DNA of 64,000 nucleotides from Chryseobacterium vrystaatense (GCF_000737765.1 NZ_JPRI01000008.1:1-64000); one strand, 5' to 3'. Counted from the stretch's first letter, positions 20,060 through 29,384 are shown. Notes: generated from the letters alone by a model not told the origin. A program made the numbers and translations.

Positions 20060-20608
20060 TTATTCTGAATTCGTGTCAGCCATTTTCTTTTCTCTCCTTC
20101 TTTGAAGTATAAGGTGGGCGGCATCCAGCATTTTAACCGTATGAATGTAGGGCATCACGATATTTCTTTCCGGTAGATTTTCATAAACGCCCATTGAGAA
20201 ATAGACGATTCCGGACATAAAATAATCATATTCTTTGAGGGTGTATTCCCTGAATGCTGTTTTGAAAACAAGCAGAGGATTCCGGTATTCCTTCTCCGAA
20301 AGCAGACCAAGAACCCACGGGGAAATCTTCTCCGGCTGGGTGTCAACAGCCCATTTTCTTTCCTTCAGCATGATGAGATATCCTGCCCGGATCAACGACC
20401 TCATCGACTGATAAAATTCAAAGGTAACCGCAGGATCTTCATTGATCCAGCTATTCTTTTTTACGGCATAATTCATAATCTTGCTGAGCCTTTCTTTCGA
20501 AGTATCCAGCTCATTGAACTGAAAGAAAGTCTCCATCAGCTGTAATCCTGATTGCTTTTTAAGCACCGCCCAACATGGGGGCTCAAAGTCTGTTCTGGTC
20601 TTTTTCAT
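20060..20608 (-). CDS. Hypothetical helical protein
   Basis: The protein has 182 residues and no signal peptide or membrane helix. It is mostly helical, with a conserved-looking aromatic/charged pattern (ETFFQFNELDTSKERLSKIM, then SLIRAGYLIMLKERKW). I do not recognise the family. The upstream neighbourhood is repeat-bearing intergenic DNA and no operon partner is visible. Confidence 0.65.
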   Translation of the reverse strand: MKKTRTDFEPPCWAVLKKQSGLQLMETFFQFNELDTSKERLSKIMNYAVKKNSWINEDPAVTFEFYQSMRSLIRAGYLIMLKERKWAVDTQPEKISPWVLGLLSEKEYRNPLLVFKTAFREYTLKEYDYFMSGIVYFSMGVYENLPERNIVMPYIHTVKMLDAAHLILQRRREKKMADTNSE

Positions 20609-20654
20609 GTGTTTGTATTTTTGTAATAATTTCTGTTCATATTTTATCTTTCCG

Positions 20655-20830
20655 CAGGAATCAATTTTAAAAACACTTTAGCCCACTTAAGAAAGGTTAG
20701 CATCTTCCTGCATCAATAAGGACACTTCAGAAGAAAATCAAAGATTTTCATAAAACTTCGGTGTACCTGATATTCACAAAGCTGGAACCTTAAAATAACT
20801 AAAGTGTTTAAAAAACTTTTCTGCCTTTTA
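20655..20830. repeat. Intergenic repeat with palindromic core, copy 2
   Basis: GAAAATCAAAGATTTTC recurs at 20733-20749, here followed by TCGGTGTACC and AACTAAAGTGTTTAAAA. It corresponds to the copy at 18625-18870. The rest of 20609-21365 holds no convincing gene; a 173-codon minus-strand frame there has no protein character. Confidence 0.5.
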
Positions 20831-21365
20831 ACTTCGTTGAATCTTCGGTTTTTGTTGTACATAAGATGCTTTAAACAAGCTTGGTTGTAAAAAGGGAGGA
20901 AGTTCAGCATGGGCAGAACTTCCCGCCCTACAAGACAAAATAAAAACTTATGATAGAATTTGTGTTTTTCAGAAAGCCCTAAGGCCGCAACGGATTGTAC
21001 ACTCCATTGTAACATGTCATGATACTTGATGTAGTAAAGCAGGCTTAGAAAAAGATGATTGTAGAACAGCTGGACAGCATGAAAATAAAAACGGCATGGG
21101 ACTCTACAATATCCGAACAGAGGTACTGGTATACCGTGCATACAGATAAGAGAACCCACGCCTAGGTCGTGAGCTTCCTGCTTATCGTCTCGTATGCTAA
21201 AAATTACCAGTTTTCTGTTCGAGATTCTAAGCAATAGCTTCTAATATTCTTTGAAGTATCGCAAAGCTACTTTATTGTAGCTTATTAGACAAATATAATA
21301 ATATTTTCAATATTGCGCACAGAAAACCGCATTATTTTTTTTCTCTTTCTCTTAATTTGTTTTTA

Positions 21366-21614
21366 ATGGACGAAGAAAACGAGGTAAATATTGCCATCTG
21401 CCAATACATTTACACAAACTGGGTTTCAAAAGCAAAATCGCAGAGAGATTTTGCATCTAAATGTGATATTGAAGAAAGTACCGTTAGGAAAATTAAAAAT
21501 ATTGCCTTAGGAACAGTAAAGACCGAATACAATATGTCTATAAAAACACTAGCAAAAATTTGTCGAAAGAAAGAAATTACTTTAGAAGAGTTTTTTAGAG
21601 AAATAAACAAATAA
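21366..21614 (+). CDS. Small helix-turn-helix (XRE-like) protein
   Basis: The protein has 82 residues from ATG 21366; a TTG three codons upstream is less likely. A Cro/CI-type HTH is visible: SQRDFASKCDIEESTVRKI (about residues 25-43), then YNMSIKTLAKICRKKEITLE. The size fits a stand-alone DNA-binding protein. A GAAA-tetraloop terminator follows immediately, so it is its own transcription unit. It borders the Gabija-like locus and may regulate it, which is not shown. Confidence 0.75.
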   Translation: MDEENEVNIAICQYIYTNWVSKAKSQRDFASKCDIEESTVRKIKNIALGTVKTEYNMSIKTLAKICRKKEITLEEFFREINK

Positions 21615-21643
21615 AATCCTGACGAAAGTTGGGATTTTTTTTT
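21615..21643 (+). terminator. Terminator with GAAA tetraloop
   Basis: AATCCTGAC and GTTGGGATT form a 9-bp stem (two G/T pairs) around GAAA, followed by a run of T. It ends the HTH gene. Confidence 0.85.
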
Positions 21644-21735
21644 GTGATGAAGCTTTGGAGAAATTACGTAAAAATACTGATTGAAAATTTTAAGAGGTTT
21701 TTTATTTTTGTTGTTTACGGGAAGCCGTAAGGTGG
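21615..21735 (+). repeat. Imperfect direct repeat, copy 1
   Basis: The terminator and ~90 bases after it recur in diverged form at 21932-22050. Shared blocks are the TGACGAAAGTTGGGATTT hairpin, AAAATACTGATTG, and TTTTTATTTTTGTT followed by TTTAC. The two copies flank the 43-residue peptide gene, as if a terminator-promoter unit had been duplicated. Confidence 0.65.
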
Positions 21736-21787
21736 TATAAATTATCATTGATAAATTTGACTAAGTTACCAACAAAACATTAATATT

Positions 21788-21919
21788 ATGGCACTTAAAC
21801 CAGGACCTAAAAGAATAGCAGAATCAACTGGCAAACCAGATAAACGCCAACGCGATAATAAGGAGACACCAGGAAATACACCTTCTTTAAAACCACCTAA
21901 GAAACCGCAAGGTAAATAA
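21788..21919 (+). CDS. Short basic Lys/Pro-rich peptide, KPGPK family member 1
   Basis: This small gene encodes 43 residues beginning MALKPGPKR and ending KPPKKPQGK. It is very rich in Lys and Pro with no hydrophobic core, so it is probably disordered. A related 48-residue peptide is encoded at 29238 (IKPGPK, TPDKRRR, LKPHKHKPG). Support for being real: the similarity between the two, an ATG in A+T-rich DNA, and a terminator immediately after each gene. The function is unknown; a nucleic-acid-binding role is guesswork. Confidence 0.65.
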   Translation: MALKPGPKRIAESTGKPDKRQRDNKETPGNTPSLKPPKKPQGK

Positions 21920-21931
21920 CTTTTTATTTCA

Positions 21932-22050
21932 AAAAAAACCTGACGAGAGTTGGGATTTTTTTATGACGAGTTTTCTAAATCTTTAAGAAATTCAGTGAAA
22001 ATACTGATTGGAAATTTTGAGATGCTTTTTATTTTTGTTATTTACAGTAA
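21932..22050 (+). repeat. Imperfect direct repeat, copy 2
   Basis: This is the second copy of the unit at 21615-21735, beginning with the terminator hairpin CCTGACGAGAGTTGGG and ending TTTTTATTTTTGTTATTTAC. It precedes the membrane protein gene at 22091. Confidence 0.65.
21935..21962 (+). terminator. Terminator after the 43-residue peptide gene
   Basis: AAACCTGAC and GTTGGGATTT pair (one A/A mismatch) around GAGA, followed by T residues. It begins 16 bases after the peptide stop codon. Confidence 0.8.
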
Positions 22051-22090
22051 GTTAAAAATCAAAATAATTATCGATACAATAAACTTCAAT

Positions 22091-22864
22091 ATGGAAAAAA
22101 AATTCAAAATAATACTTATAGGACTTTCAATATTTACACTTTTATTATTTTTAATAGATTCATATTTTGATACTTCCAATTTGGAAAAAAATCAAAATAT
22201 AATCTTCGATTCTGATAAATTGCAACAGTACGTTCGGGGATTAGCACTTTCTTTATTAATACTTATTATTACAATAGCAATTATTGAAATTTATATTAGA
22301 AATCTTCAAGCAATTAAAATAAGAAAAGAAAGTGCTGAGCAATTAAATAAAGCTATAAAACTATTGCTATTATCATTAAATGCTTATCAAAAAAAATTAT
22401 ATTTTTTGCTATATGATGAGTCAAGAAAAGATATGATAAATTATTCTCCAAATTTTCCTTTTAAGTATCTAGCAAATATTTTTGATGTAAATAATGATTT
22501 AGGCACTACCATTGTAACTAAGCCTAGAATAAAGGATTATAATCATGCCTATAATCAATTTAAATCTGAAATCCGATCTGTTTATTTAAATAGCAATCTA
22601 ACAACAGATAGTAATTTATACATTATTTTAGATGAATTGATTGACAATTTAGAAGAGAATGAAAATTTCGAAAGCCTAGTTGATTATTCTCAAAATACTA
22701 AACTTCAAGAATTTACTTTAAACATAATTCGTGAATCGCAAGTCAACATGGAACTAGCAGCTAGCAATGTGATGAATCCATATATATATCTATATAAATC
22801 CATTAATTCTATTTTAAATTTCAAGGAAAAATTGAAGGGGTTACAATCTAATTTTATTTCCTAA
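22091..22864 (+). CDS. Two-helix membrane protein of unknown function
   Basis: The protein has 257 residues from ATG 22091; the longer in-frame start at 21950 lies in repeat DNA and is rejected. Hydrophobic helices lie at about residues 5-22 (IILIGLSIFTLLLFLI) and 50-70 (LALSLLILIITIAIIEIYI). A soluble helical domain with many Asn/Leu follows. I do not recognise the family. It is 180 bases upstream of gajA on the same strand and could be an accessory to the defence locus or unrelated. Confidence 0.65.
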   Translation: MEKKFKIILIGLSIFTLLLFLIDSYFDTSNLEKNQNIIFDSDKLQQYVRGLALSLLILIITIAIIEIYIRNLQAIKIRKESAEQLNKAIKLLLLSLNAYQKKLYFLLYDESRKDMINYSPNFPFKYLANIFDVNNDLGTTIVTKPRIKDYNHAYNQFKSEIRSVYLNSNLTTDSNLYIILDELIDNLEENENFESLVDYSQNTKLQEFTLNIIRESQVNMELAASNVMNPYIYLYKSINSILNFKEKLKGLQSNFIS

Positions 22865-23044
22865 ACTCATTAAGGTCTTCTTGAATTTGGATATTACTTT
22901 CCAAATAGATAATAATTAAATTGTTAAATAAATCCTTATAAGATTTTGGGGTTATTATTTTTATGGAAATCCGTAATGAGATTTTTTGCTCTTTTACTAT
23001 TTTTATCTTTTATAAAATACTAAAACTATTTCCAATATTTAACC

Positions 23045-25126
23045 ATGAAAATAACTAAAATTTCAGTCACCAATTTTCGTTTATTAGATGATATTTCAAT
23101 AAATATAGAAGATGATATAACATTAATTGTTGGAAAAAATAACACAGGAAAAACTTCTCTTTTTGAAATCATTAACTTATTTCTAGGAGGAAAATATAAA
23201 ATTTCCTTTCATGATTTTTCTCAAAATAGTTATGAAATTTTTGAAAATTGCTACAAAAAATTTAACGATGAATTACTTGTTGAAGTCGACGAAGTTGAAC
23301 GAAATCGACTGGAAAAAGAAATTATCCTAAATATTCCCAGAATTACACTAGAAATAAAAATTGAGTATAATAAAAATGAAGATTCTCTAATAAATATAAG
23401 CGACTTTATATCTGACTTAGACGATTCAAAAACAGAAGCAACAATACTCTTCAAACATGAACCTAGTGATACAATTAATCTTTTTAAAACATTTCATAAC
23501 AGAGTAAATCAAGACATAAGATTAATTGAATGGCTAAATGAAAATATTACTGGATATTATTCCACACGCCTTTTTGGAGGAGATAATTTAATAGAAGATA
23601 ATGTTTTAAGTAGAATTTCAAAAGTTTTATATTTTGAAAGTATTCAAGCATCTAGAAAATTAGACGATGTTAAGACAGATAGAAATAGATCATTAGCAGT
23701 TGGTTTTTCAGATTATTATCAAAATGTTCATGGTGATCAGGATGCTGATGTTGAAGCGCTTAAAAGTACTTTAAAAAACGTATCTACTGAATTGGATGAA
23801 AAATATGAAAAAGTCCTTGAAAAAATTCTAGAAAAACTTAAATCATTCGGTGTCGACAAGGAAATAAATATTCCTGAAATAATACTGAAATCTAAATTTG
23901 ACCCAGAGAACATCATAAAAAATAATATAAAATATTTTTACAAAAATGGTGATATTGAACTTCCTGAAAACTACAACGGATTAGGATATAGTAATCTAAT
24001 TTTTTTGGTCTTAAAAATTGTTTCTTTTATCGAACATTTTAAGAAAAATAAAGCGAAGCATGAGACTGAAATCTTAACAATTCTTCTTGAGGAACCAGAG
24101 GCACATTTACATCCGCAGATGCAACAAGTATTTGTTGAACAAGTGAGAGAAACTATTGAAAAAACTTTATCAGAAGACAAAGTACAAGTGCAATTAATTA
24201 TTAGTACTCATTCTTCTCATATGATTGCTGAGGCAGGTCTAAATGTGAAAAGAAGTTTTGAGAGAATCAGATATTTCAACAAATTTAAAAAAAACAATAA
24301 AAATATTGTCGAGGTTAAGGATTTTAATGACTTTAAGCATAGAGAAACCAATAAAGATACCTTTAGATTTTTGAAACAATATTTAAACTTAAACAAATGT
24401 GATTTATTTTTTGCAGATAAGGTAATTATGGTTGAAGGTATCACCGAAAAACTATTGATGCCTTTGTTTATAAAGAAAGTTGCTAAAGAACTGGAAAATG
24501 AATATGTTTCAATTATTGAAGTAGGTGGAGCTTATACTCATAAATTCAAAGAGTTTTTTAAATTCTTAAATACAAAAGTTCTTGTTATAACTGATATAGA
24601 TTCTGTTGATTCTATCACTGGTAAATCCTGTCATGTATTAAAAGCTGATGCAAATACAAGTAATTCAACATTATCTATATGGCTTCCTAAGAAAACGAAA
24701 ATTTCAGAGCTACTAGCATTAACTTATGAAGAAAAATTAGATGAATCAACAACTATTAGAGTAGCTTTCCAAATTGCTGAAGATAATGAAACTTTTGTTG
24801 CAAGAAGCCTGGAAAATGCAATTGTTAATTGCAATCAAGTATTTTTTAAAGGTAAATATTCTACTGAAGACGGTGTAGAGTTAAATGTGCATAAATCTTT
24901 TTCTTATCAAAAACTTAAAAATTTGGATGACTTAATTTATATGGATACGGAAAAAGATCAATCAGAAGTAGATCCATCTTCTAAACAAAAAACAGATTTC
25001 ACTTTCGATTTGATGACTTTTGATGAAAATTTAACTAAGCTTGAATGGAAAGTCCCAAAATATATTAAAGAAGGCTTGGAATGGTTAGCAAAAAATGATC
25101 ACATTGAAATTACAAAAATTGACTAG
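23045..25126 (+). CDS. gajA: GajA-like OLD-family ATPase/TOPRIM nuclease (Gabija)
   Basis: The protein has 693 residues. The N-terminal ABC/SMC-type ATPase begins at residue 1; Walker A is GKNNTGKTS (30-38), and the signature/Walker B region reads LLEEPEAHLHPQMQ (about 346-360), then STHSSHM. A C-terminal TOPRIM domain has the Glu motif MVEGITEKLL (about 461) and the acidic pair VITDIDS (about 515). This order defines OLD nucleases and GajA. In Gabija, GajA nicks DNA and works with the GajB helicase to block phage. The next gene is a UvrD-like helicase one base downstream, which makes Gabija the best reading. Confidence 0.85.
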   Translation: MKITKISVTNFRLLDDISINIEDDITLIVGKNNTGKTSLFEIINLFLGGKYKISFHDFSQNSYEIFENCYKKFNDELLVEVDEVERNRLEKEIILNIPRITLEIKIEYNKNEDSLINISDFISDLDDSKTEATILFKHEPSDTINLFKTFHNRVNQDIRLIEWLNENITGYYSTRLFGGDNLIEDNVLSRISKVLYFESIQASRKLDDVKTDRNRSLAVGFSDYYQNVHGDQDADVEALKSTLKNVSTELDEKYEKVLEKILEKLKSFGVDKEINIPEIILKSKFDPENIIKNNIKYFYKNGDIELPENYNGLGYSNLIFLVLKIVSFIEHFKKNKAKHETEILTILLEEPEAHLHPQMQQVFVEQVRETIEKTLSEDKVQVQLIISTHSSHMIAEAGLNVKRSFERIRYFNKFKKNNKNIVEVKDFNDFKHRETNKDTFRFLKQYLNLNKCDLFFADKVIMVEGITEKLLMPLFIKKVAKELENEYVSIIEVGGAYTHKFKEFFKFLNTKVLVITDIDSVDSITGKSCHVLKADANTSNSTLSIWLPKKTKISELLALTYEEKLDESTTIRVAFQIAEDNETFVARSLENAIVNCNQVFFKGKYSTEDGVELNVHKSFSYQKLKNLDDLIYMDTEKDQSEVDPSSKQKTDFTFDLMTFDENLTKLEWKVPKYIKEGLEWLAKNDHIEITKID

Positions 25127-25127
25127 T

Positions 25128-26948
25128 ATGGCAGCATTTGACGAAGTAAAAGAATGTATTGAGAAAAAATCAAGTTTTGTTGTTGAAGCTGGTGCTGGTT
25201 CAGGTAAAACATATTTATTAATCCAAACATTAAATCATTTAATTGATTTACAAGGTGATAATTTGAGATTAAATAATCAAAGTATTATCTGTATTACATA
25301 TACTAATGTAGCAAAGAATGAAATTATCAAAAGAATTGAATTCAATGATTTGGTTAATGTCTATACGATTCACGAATTTTTATGGCAATCTATAAAACAA
25401 TTCCAAAAACAACTTAAAATTGAATTATGTAAGCTCAACGAAATAAGATATCATAAAGATGTTGATAATGATAAAACGTCTAAGTATATTAAAAACTTAA
25501 AAGGCCGAATTAATAATATTGAAACAGTATTTTATAATGATTCCTCTTTCCGTGATTTTGAAAATGGAGAATTACATCATGATGATGTTATTGAATTGTC
25601 AAAAATGCTTTTTGAAAATTACTCTTTGTTAACATCAATCGTTGCACAAAAATATCCGTATATTTTTATAGACGAATACCAAGATACATCTTTAGATACA
25701 GTACAAACTTTAATAGACTTTTTATTAAAAAGAAATGAAAAATGGATTGTATTAGGTTTCTATGGGGATTCTCATCAAAAAATTTATGATACAGGTGTTG
25801 GAAATCTGGAAAACTATTACACAGAAGAAAATAAAACTTTAGTCTTAATTAAAAAGGAAGAAAATTATAGATCTTCAAAAGAAGTTGTAAAGTTGTTAAA
25901 TAGCTTTAGAACAAATATTGAACAGAAGCCTCAAAAAGAAATACAAGGTTCAGTTAAATTTCTTTATTGGAAAAATCATCCTGAAAAAGGAGAAAAGCAA
26001 AAAGTTACTGAATTTGAAAATTCATTAAAAGGTCACAAAAATGATTTCTATGATAAAGTAGTAAATAAATTAATAGAGCAAGGTTGGGTTTTTAATGCAG
26101 AATCAGACAAGATTCTTGTTTTAGCAAATAGTCGTATAGCAGAAAGAGCAGGGTTTTCCAATCTTTATTAATTATTTTCCCAAAGATTTACACAGTCTGT
26201 TAAAGAACGGCTTTTAGACAGAAATCATATTCTTACAAGATTAGTTGCTGGTTATGTTGATAAGAAAAATTCTCAGGAAAGACCGGTTGGTTTAGAGCAT
26301 TTACTAATTTATTGGAATAAGAAAAATCATAATGAAGTCATTCGATTCATTAAAAAAAATGGCACTCTATTAAGTGAATTCAAACATTACAAAAAGAAAA
26401 TAATATCGGAGACTTTAGATGATTTAAATAATAATAGAAGTACACGAACAATTAAAGAAGTTTTAAAAACTGTTTTAGATAAAGGAATAATTTCATCAAA
26501 TTCATTGGATGAATATTTAAAAAGAATATATCAAAATTCAGAAGAATTAGACCAAGACACTAAAGAAAAAATTGAAAAAGACAAAAAATTCTATGAGGAC
26601 TTTATAAATCTACCTTATAAAGAAATTTTAAATTTCTGGAAACATATACAAAATGAAACTGTCTTTTCTACCAAACATGGAACCAAAGGTGACGAATATA
26701 GAAACGTCTTAACTGTAATTGATGATACCGAGTGGAAACGAGAATATAACTTCAATAATTTTTTTAATGACTCAGAAGAAAAACCAGAAAGAAAATTACG
26801 TACACGAAATCTTTTTTATGTTGAATGTTCTAGAGCAAAAGAAAATTTAGTTGTGTTGATGCTATCTAAAATTGATGATGCAGCACTCGAAAATATAAAA
26901 AAATGGTTTGGGCAAGAAAATATAATTGATTTACAATCATTTATTTAA
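25128..26948 (+). pseudogene. gajB: GajB-like UvrD-family helicase interrupted by an in-frame TAA
   Basis: The frame runs from ATG 25128, one base after gajA, for 347 codons to TAA at 26169-26171. It then continues in the same frame with no further stop for 258 codons to 26948. The N-terminal part has Walker A (AGAGSGKT, about residues 21-28), Walker B (FIDEYQDTS, about 180) and ENYRSS. The distal part has motif V (KHGTKGDEYRNVL) and motif VI (LFYVECSRAKENL). Reading across the stop gives SNLY-stop-LFSQRF, as expected for one CAA or GAA changed to TAA. Unless the stop is suppressed or is a sequencing error, the helicase is lost and Gabija should be inactive. Confidence 0.85.
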
Positions 26949-27020
26949 GCCCTCCCTATGAACTCTCCCAACTTTGTAGCAAGTCTTATTTACTGGCATT
27001 GCACAGCAGAAATTAAAACA
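26949..27020. repeat. Inverted-repeat element, internally deleted copy
   Basis: This is a shortened copy of the element at 29520 and 30844. It keeps CTCTCCCAACTTTG, AGCAAG, TTATTTACTGGC and CACAGCAGAAA but lacks the second arm. It lies directly after the gajB frame. Confidence 0.6.
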
Positions 27021-27022
27021 AA

Positions 27023-27050
27023 AAAATCCCAGCTTTTCGTTGGGATTTTT
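27023..27050 (+). terminator. Terminator after the Gabija locus
   Basis: AAATCCCAGC and GTTGGGATTT form a 10-bp stem (one G/T pair) with loop TTTTC and a T tail. It can end the gajAB transcript, and the A run on the other side makes it usable in both directions. Confidence 0.85.
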
Positions 27051-27092
27051 AAGCAAAAGAATGTCTAATTCTGTATTCTTGTAAGGTTTATA

Positions 27093-27180
27093 TTATTTTT
27101 TCATCAGCTCTACTCTACGGTTTTGCGCCTTCCCTTCTTCATAACTATTATCTGTATATCCGTTAGTAAATACCTGTAAA
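27093..27180 (-). pseudogene. C-terminal remnant of an OmpA-family protein
   Basis: On the minus strand a frame ending in TAA reads NGYTDNSYEEGKAQNRRVEL then MKK. This is the end of the peptidoglycan-binding OmpA domain (GxTD, then GRAxNRRVE-type motif). There is no upstream part in this frame, so only the tail survives. It is a decayed fragment in a repeat-rich gap. Confidence 0.65.
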
Positions 27181-27203
27181 ACATACAATCAGCTGTGGCA
27201 ACT

Positions 27204-28121
27204 TTATGCTCCCATATGTTTTAATATCCAGTTTAAACATTCTTTAGAATCCATGATACTCCAGGAATGAGGATGTCTTGTACCGTCCGGACGAATTCCA
27301 CGATCATTGGTGATGATAAGATCAGCATTTTTGTGGCCTTTTAGCCGTAATAGATTAATCATAGCTGTAATATCTGCCACATTAAGGTCGTAAATATCCC
27401 TTCCTCTGTTTTCCATCTGCCATATAATCCCGGGTTCTGTATACATCAGAATAGGTATATTCAGAAGATATTTTGCATTGCCGCCATCTTTTTCACGATA
27501 AGAAAACATGGATTCTCTTACGTAATTGGCTCTGTTTTTATCCGGTGTACCCATAGCATCAACCATTTCAGCAGTCAGATATTTAGCTTCATTAGTTCCA
27601 ATATCAGAATAGTCTCTTTCTATCTCTCTCTGCAATCTGTAATACATATTCTCGTAATCTAATGGTGCGTCAAGAGCGAATACAGAATTGGGTATAAAAT
27701 AGGTGTTTTTGTCCCTGATTGCCCTTTCAGCATAGGTAACAGCCAGCATTCCTCCGCCGGAAAGTCCTCCCATTGATATTTTATCTTTGGGAATTTTATG
27801 CTTTTCCACTGTATCTTTTACCATTCTGTCTAAAAACTTCTGCTCTATATGAAATCCAAAATCCCCTTCTTCCCAGGTTGGGAGTAATACGATAAGATTC
27901 TTCTCCAACGCCAGATCATCCAGCTTAATCTGATTCATTACTTTTTCGCCATTTTCACCTCCACCCGGTAAAATAACAAGTATTCCTTCAGGTTTATCCT
28001 TCGGAAGTAATTTCAAATAATGGTTCTGAGTATCTTTAAAAGTGATTTTTTCAGGAGTCTGTCCAAAAAGGTTAGTACAAAATAGGCCCAGGAGAAGGCT
28101 AAAGTATCTGATGTTCATCAT
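27204..28121 (-). CDS. Secreted alpha/beta hydrolase (esterase-like)
   Basis: The protein has 305 residues with a signal peptide ending near LFGQ (residue 21). The oxyanion region is ILPGGGENG (about residue 50). The nucleophile elbow GLSGG lies in SMGGLSGGGML (about residue 117-125). A late Asp in a TNDRG context and HPHSW near the end could complete the triad. It resembles polyhydroxybutyrate-depolymerase or dienelactone-type hydrolases, but the substrate is unknown. It stands alone on the minus strand. Confidence 0.8.
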   Translation of the reverse strand: MMNIRYFSLLLGLFCTNLFGQTPEKITFKDTQNHYLKLLPKDKPEGILVILPGGGENGEKVMNQIKLDDLALEKNLIVLLPTWEEGDFGFHIEQKFLDRMVKDTVEKHKIPKDKISMGGLSGGGMLAVTYAERAIRDKNTYFIPNSVFALDAPLDYENMYYRLQREIERDYSDIGTNEAKYLTAEMVDAMGTPDKNRANYVRESMFSYREKDGGNAKYLLNIPILMYTEPGIIWQMENRGRDIYDLNVADITAMINLLRLKGHKNADLIITNDRGIRPDGTRHPHSWSIMDSKECLNWILKHMGA

Positions 28122-28191
28122 TAAATAAATAGGTTATTAGGGGTTATAACGCTGATTCCCCAAAAATATTTGATTCATAAAAAGAAAACAC

Positions 28192-28235
28192 CTGCTCTCC
28201 TAAATCTCCAGACTTGAGAGATATTACTTAAAGTA
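28192..28235. repeat. Degenerate left-arm copy of the inverted-repeat element
   Basis: CTGCTCTCCTAAATCTCCAG then ACTTGAGAG matches the left arm of the element at 29520 and 30844 (GCTCTCC, TCTCC, GACTT, AG). The right arm is missing. Confidence 0.45.
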
Positions 28236-28295
28236 AAAAATAAAAAAAACAATATTTGAAAAAACGCAACACTTTGATAATCATAGTCAAAAGAA

Positions 28296-29126
28296 TTAAG
28301 ATTTTCGATTTCTAATAATGAACTCCAGATTTTTAATTAGAAAATAAAGAAAAATGCCTATCCCAATACAATAGATGACAGCATAATGAATAGTATATAA
28401 TATATTAGCCATTGGCGTTAATGGAGACATATTTCCTGTAAATATTGAAGATATACTATATGGAAGTAGTGTTGCATAAGTCCAAAAATTATTTTTATCT
28501 AATTCTGCTTTTTTAACTTTATAATAATGCAATTCATTTTTAAGGTATTTAATATTTTGATTTATTATACTTCCAAATTTCACAGAATCTAATTCAGCCT
28601 GAGTTCCAGCTTTATACAATTCCTTTTTTAAAATACCTTTTCTATCAAAAATATAGATAGTTGCTGTAAAGTCAAAATTTTTACTTGGCAAATTAATCTT
28701 GTAATCTGTAAATATTATATTACTTTCAGTAAAATTTAATTGTTTCAATTGTTTTAATTGCGTGTTTAGGATAGTATAATTTGAAATTTTAATATTTTCG
28801 AGAGATTTAATCTCATAAGGAATATTCTTCGAATCATCAATCCACTCATTAAGCACTACTCGTTTTCGACTATCATGAATAGCTGTTTTAAATTCAAAAC
28901 TAGCTGGATTACTTTTGAGCATTAAAGTATATAGAAAAGGAAAGACTACTAAATGTAGAGTTAATATGATTGAAAGACATGAAATTGCATATTTAGATTT
29001 CTGATACCTTTTATATTTGGAAATCCTGTAGAGATAAACGCAGAATGATAAAATAATTAAAATTAAGAATGTTGTTGAGAAGAATTCACCAATACCAAAT
29101 GAGATATTAATTAACGTTAGTATCAT
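28296..29126 (-). CDS. Hypothetical membrane protein
   Basis: The protein has 276 residues. Two hydrophobic helices lie near the N-terminus (about 14-34 and 45-70) and one or two near the C-terminus (about 225-268). A central soluble part of ~130 residues lies between them (LENIKISNYTILNTQLKQL, then YIFDRKGILKKELY). No family was recognised. Codon use is very A+T-rich, like the Gabija genes, so it may belong to the same accessory zone. Confidence 0.6.
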   Translation of the reverse strand: MILTLINISFGIGEFFSTTFLILIILSFCVYLYRISKYKRYQKSKYAISCLSIILTLHLVVFPFLYTLMLKSNPASFEFKTAIHDSRKRVVLNEWIDDSKNIPYEIKSLENIKISNYTILNTQLKQLKQLNFTESNIIFTDYKINLPSKNFDFTATIYIFDRKGILKKELYKAGTQAELDSVKFGSIINQNIKYLKNELHYYKVKKAELDKNNFWTYATLLPYSISSIFTGNMSPLTPMANILYTIHYAVIYCIGIGIFLYFLIKNLEFIIRNRKS

Positions 29127-29237
29127 ATTAAGTTATTTATATATAAAAATAAGAAGATTATAATACATCAATTGTGGTTTTCCGTAATGTAGGAAGTTTG
29201 ACTTACCTTAAATTTAGTATGTTAAATAAATTTTATT

Positions 29238-29384
29238 ATGGAAACAATTAAAGCAATTAAGCCTGGTCCAAAACCTGATAAGGCTGACGGAACTCCTGAC
29301 AAAAGGAGAAGAGTAACACCGGAAACAAAACCAAAGCATCCGGATCTAAAACCTCACAAACACAAACCCGGAGATTCGAAATAA
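29238..29384 (+). CDS. Short basic Lys/Pro-rich peptide, KPGPK family member 2
   Basis: The gene encodes 48 residues starting METIKAIKPGPK and ending HKHKPGDSK. It shares with the 43-residue peptide at 21788 the blocks IKPGPK/LKPGPK, PDKRRR/PDKRQR and LKPHK/LKPPK in the same order. A perfect terminator follows about 30 bases later. The function is unknown; the sequence is basic and probably disordered. Confidence 0.65.
   Translation: METIKAIKPGPKPDKADGTPDKRRRVTPETKPKHPDLKPHKHKPGDSK

Noticed and set aside
20713..21234. 173-codon minus-strand frame in the gap before the HTH gene
   Set aside because: The translation has irregular composition and no family pattern, it lies in repeat-bearing intergenic DNA, and no convincing start region is seen.
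26160..26180. Programmed recoding at the gajB stop codon
   Set aside because: No slippery run, selenocysteine-type (TGA) codon or readthrough context is visible; a simple nonsense change explains it better.
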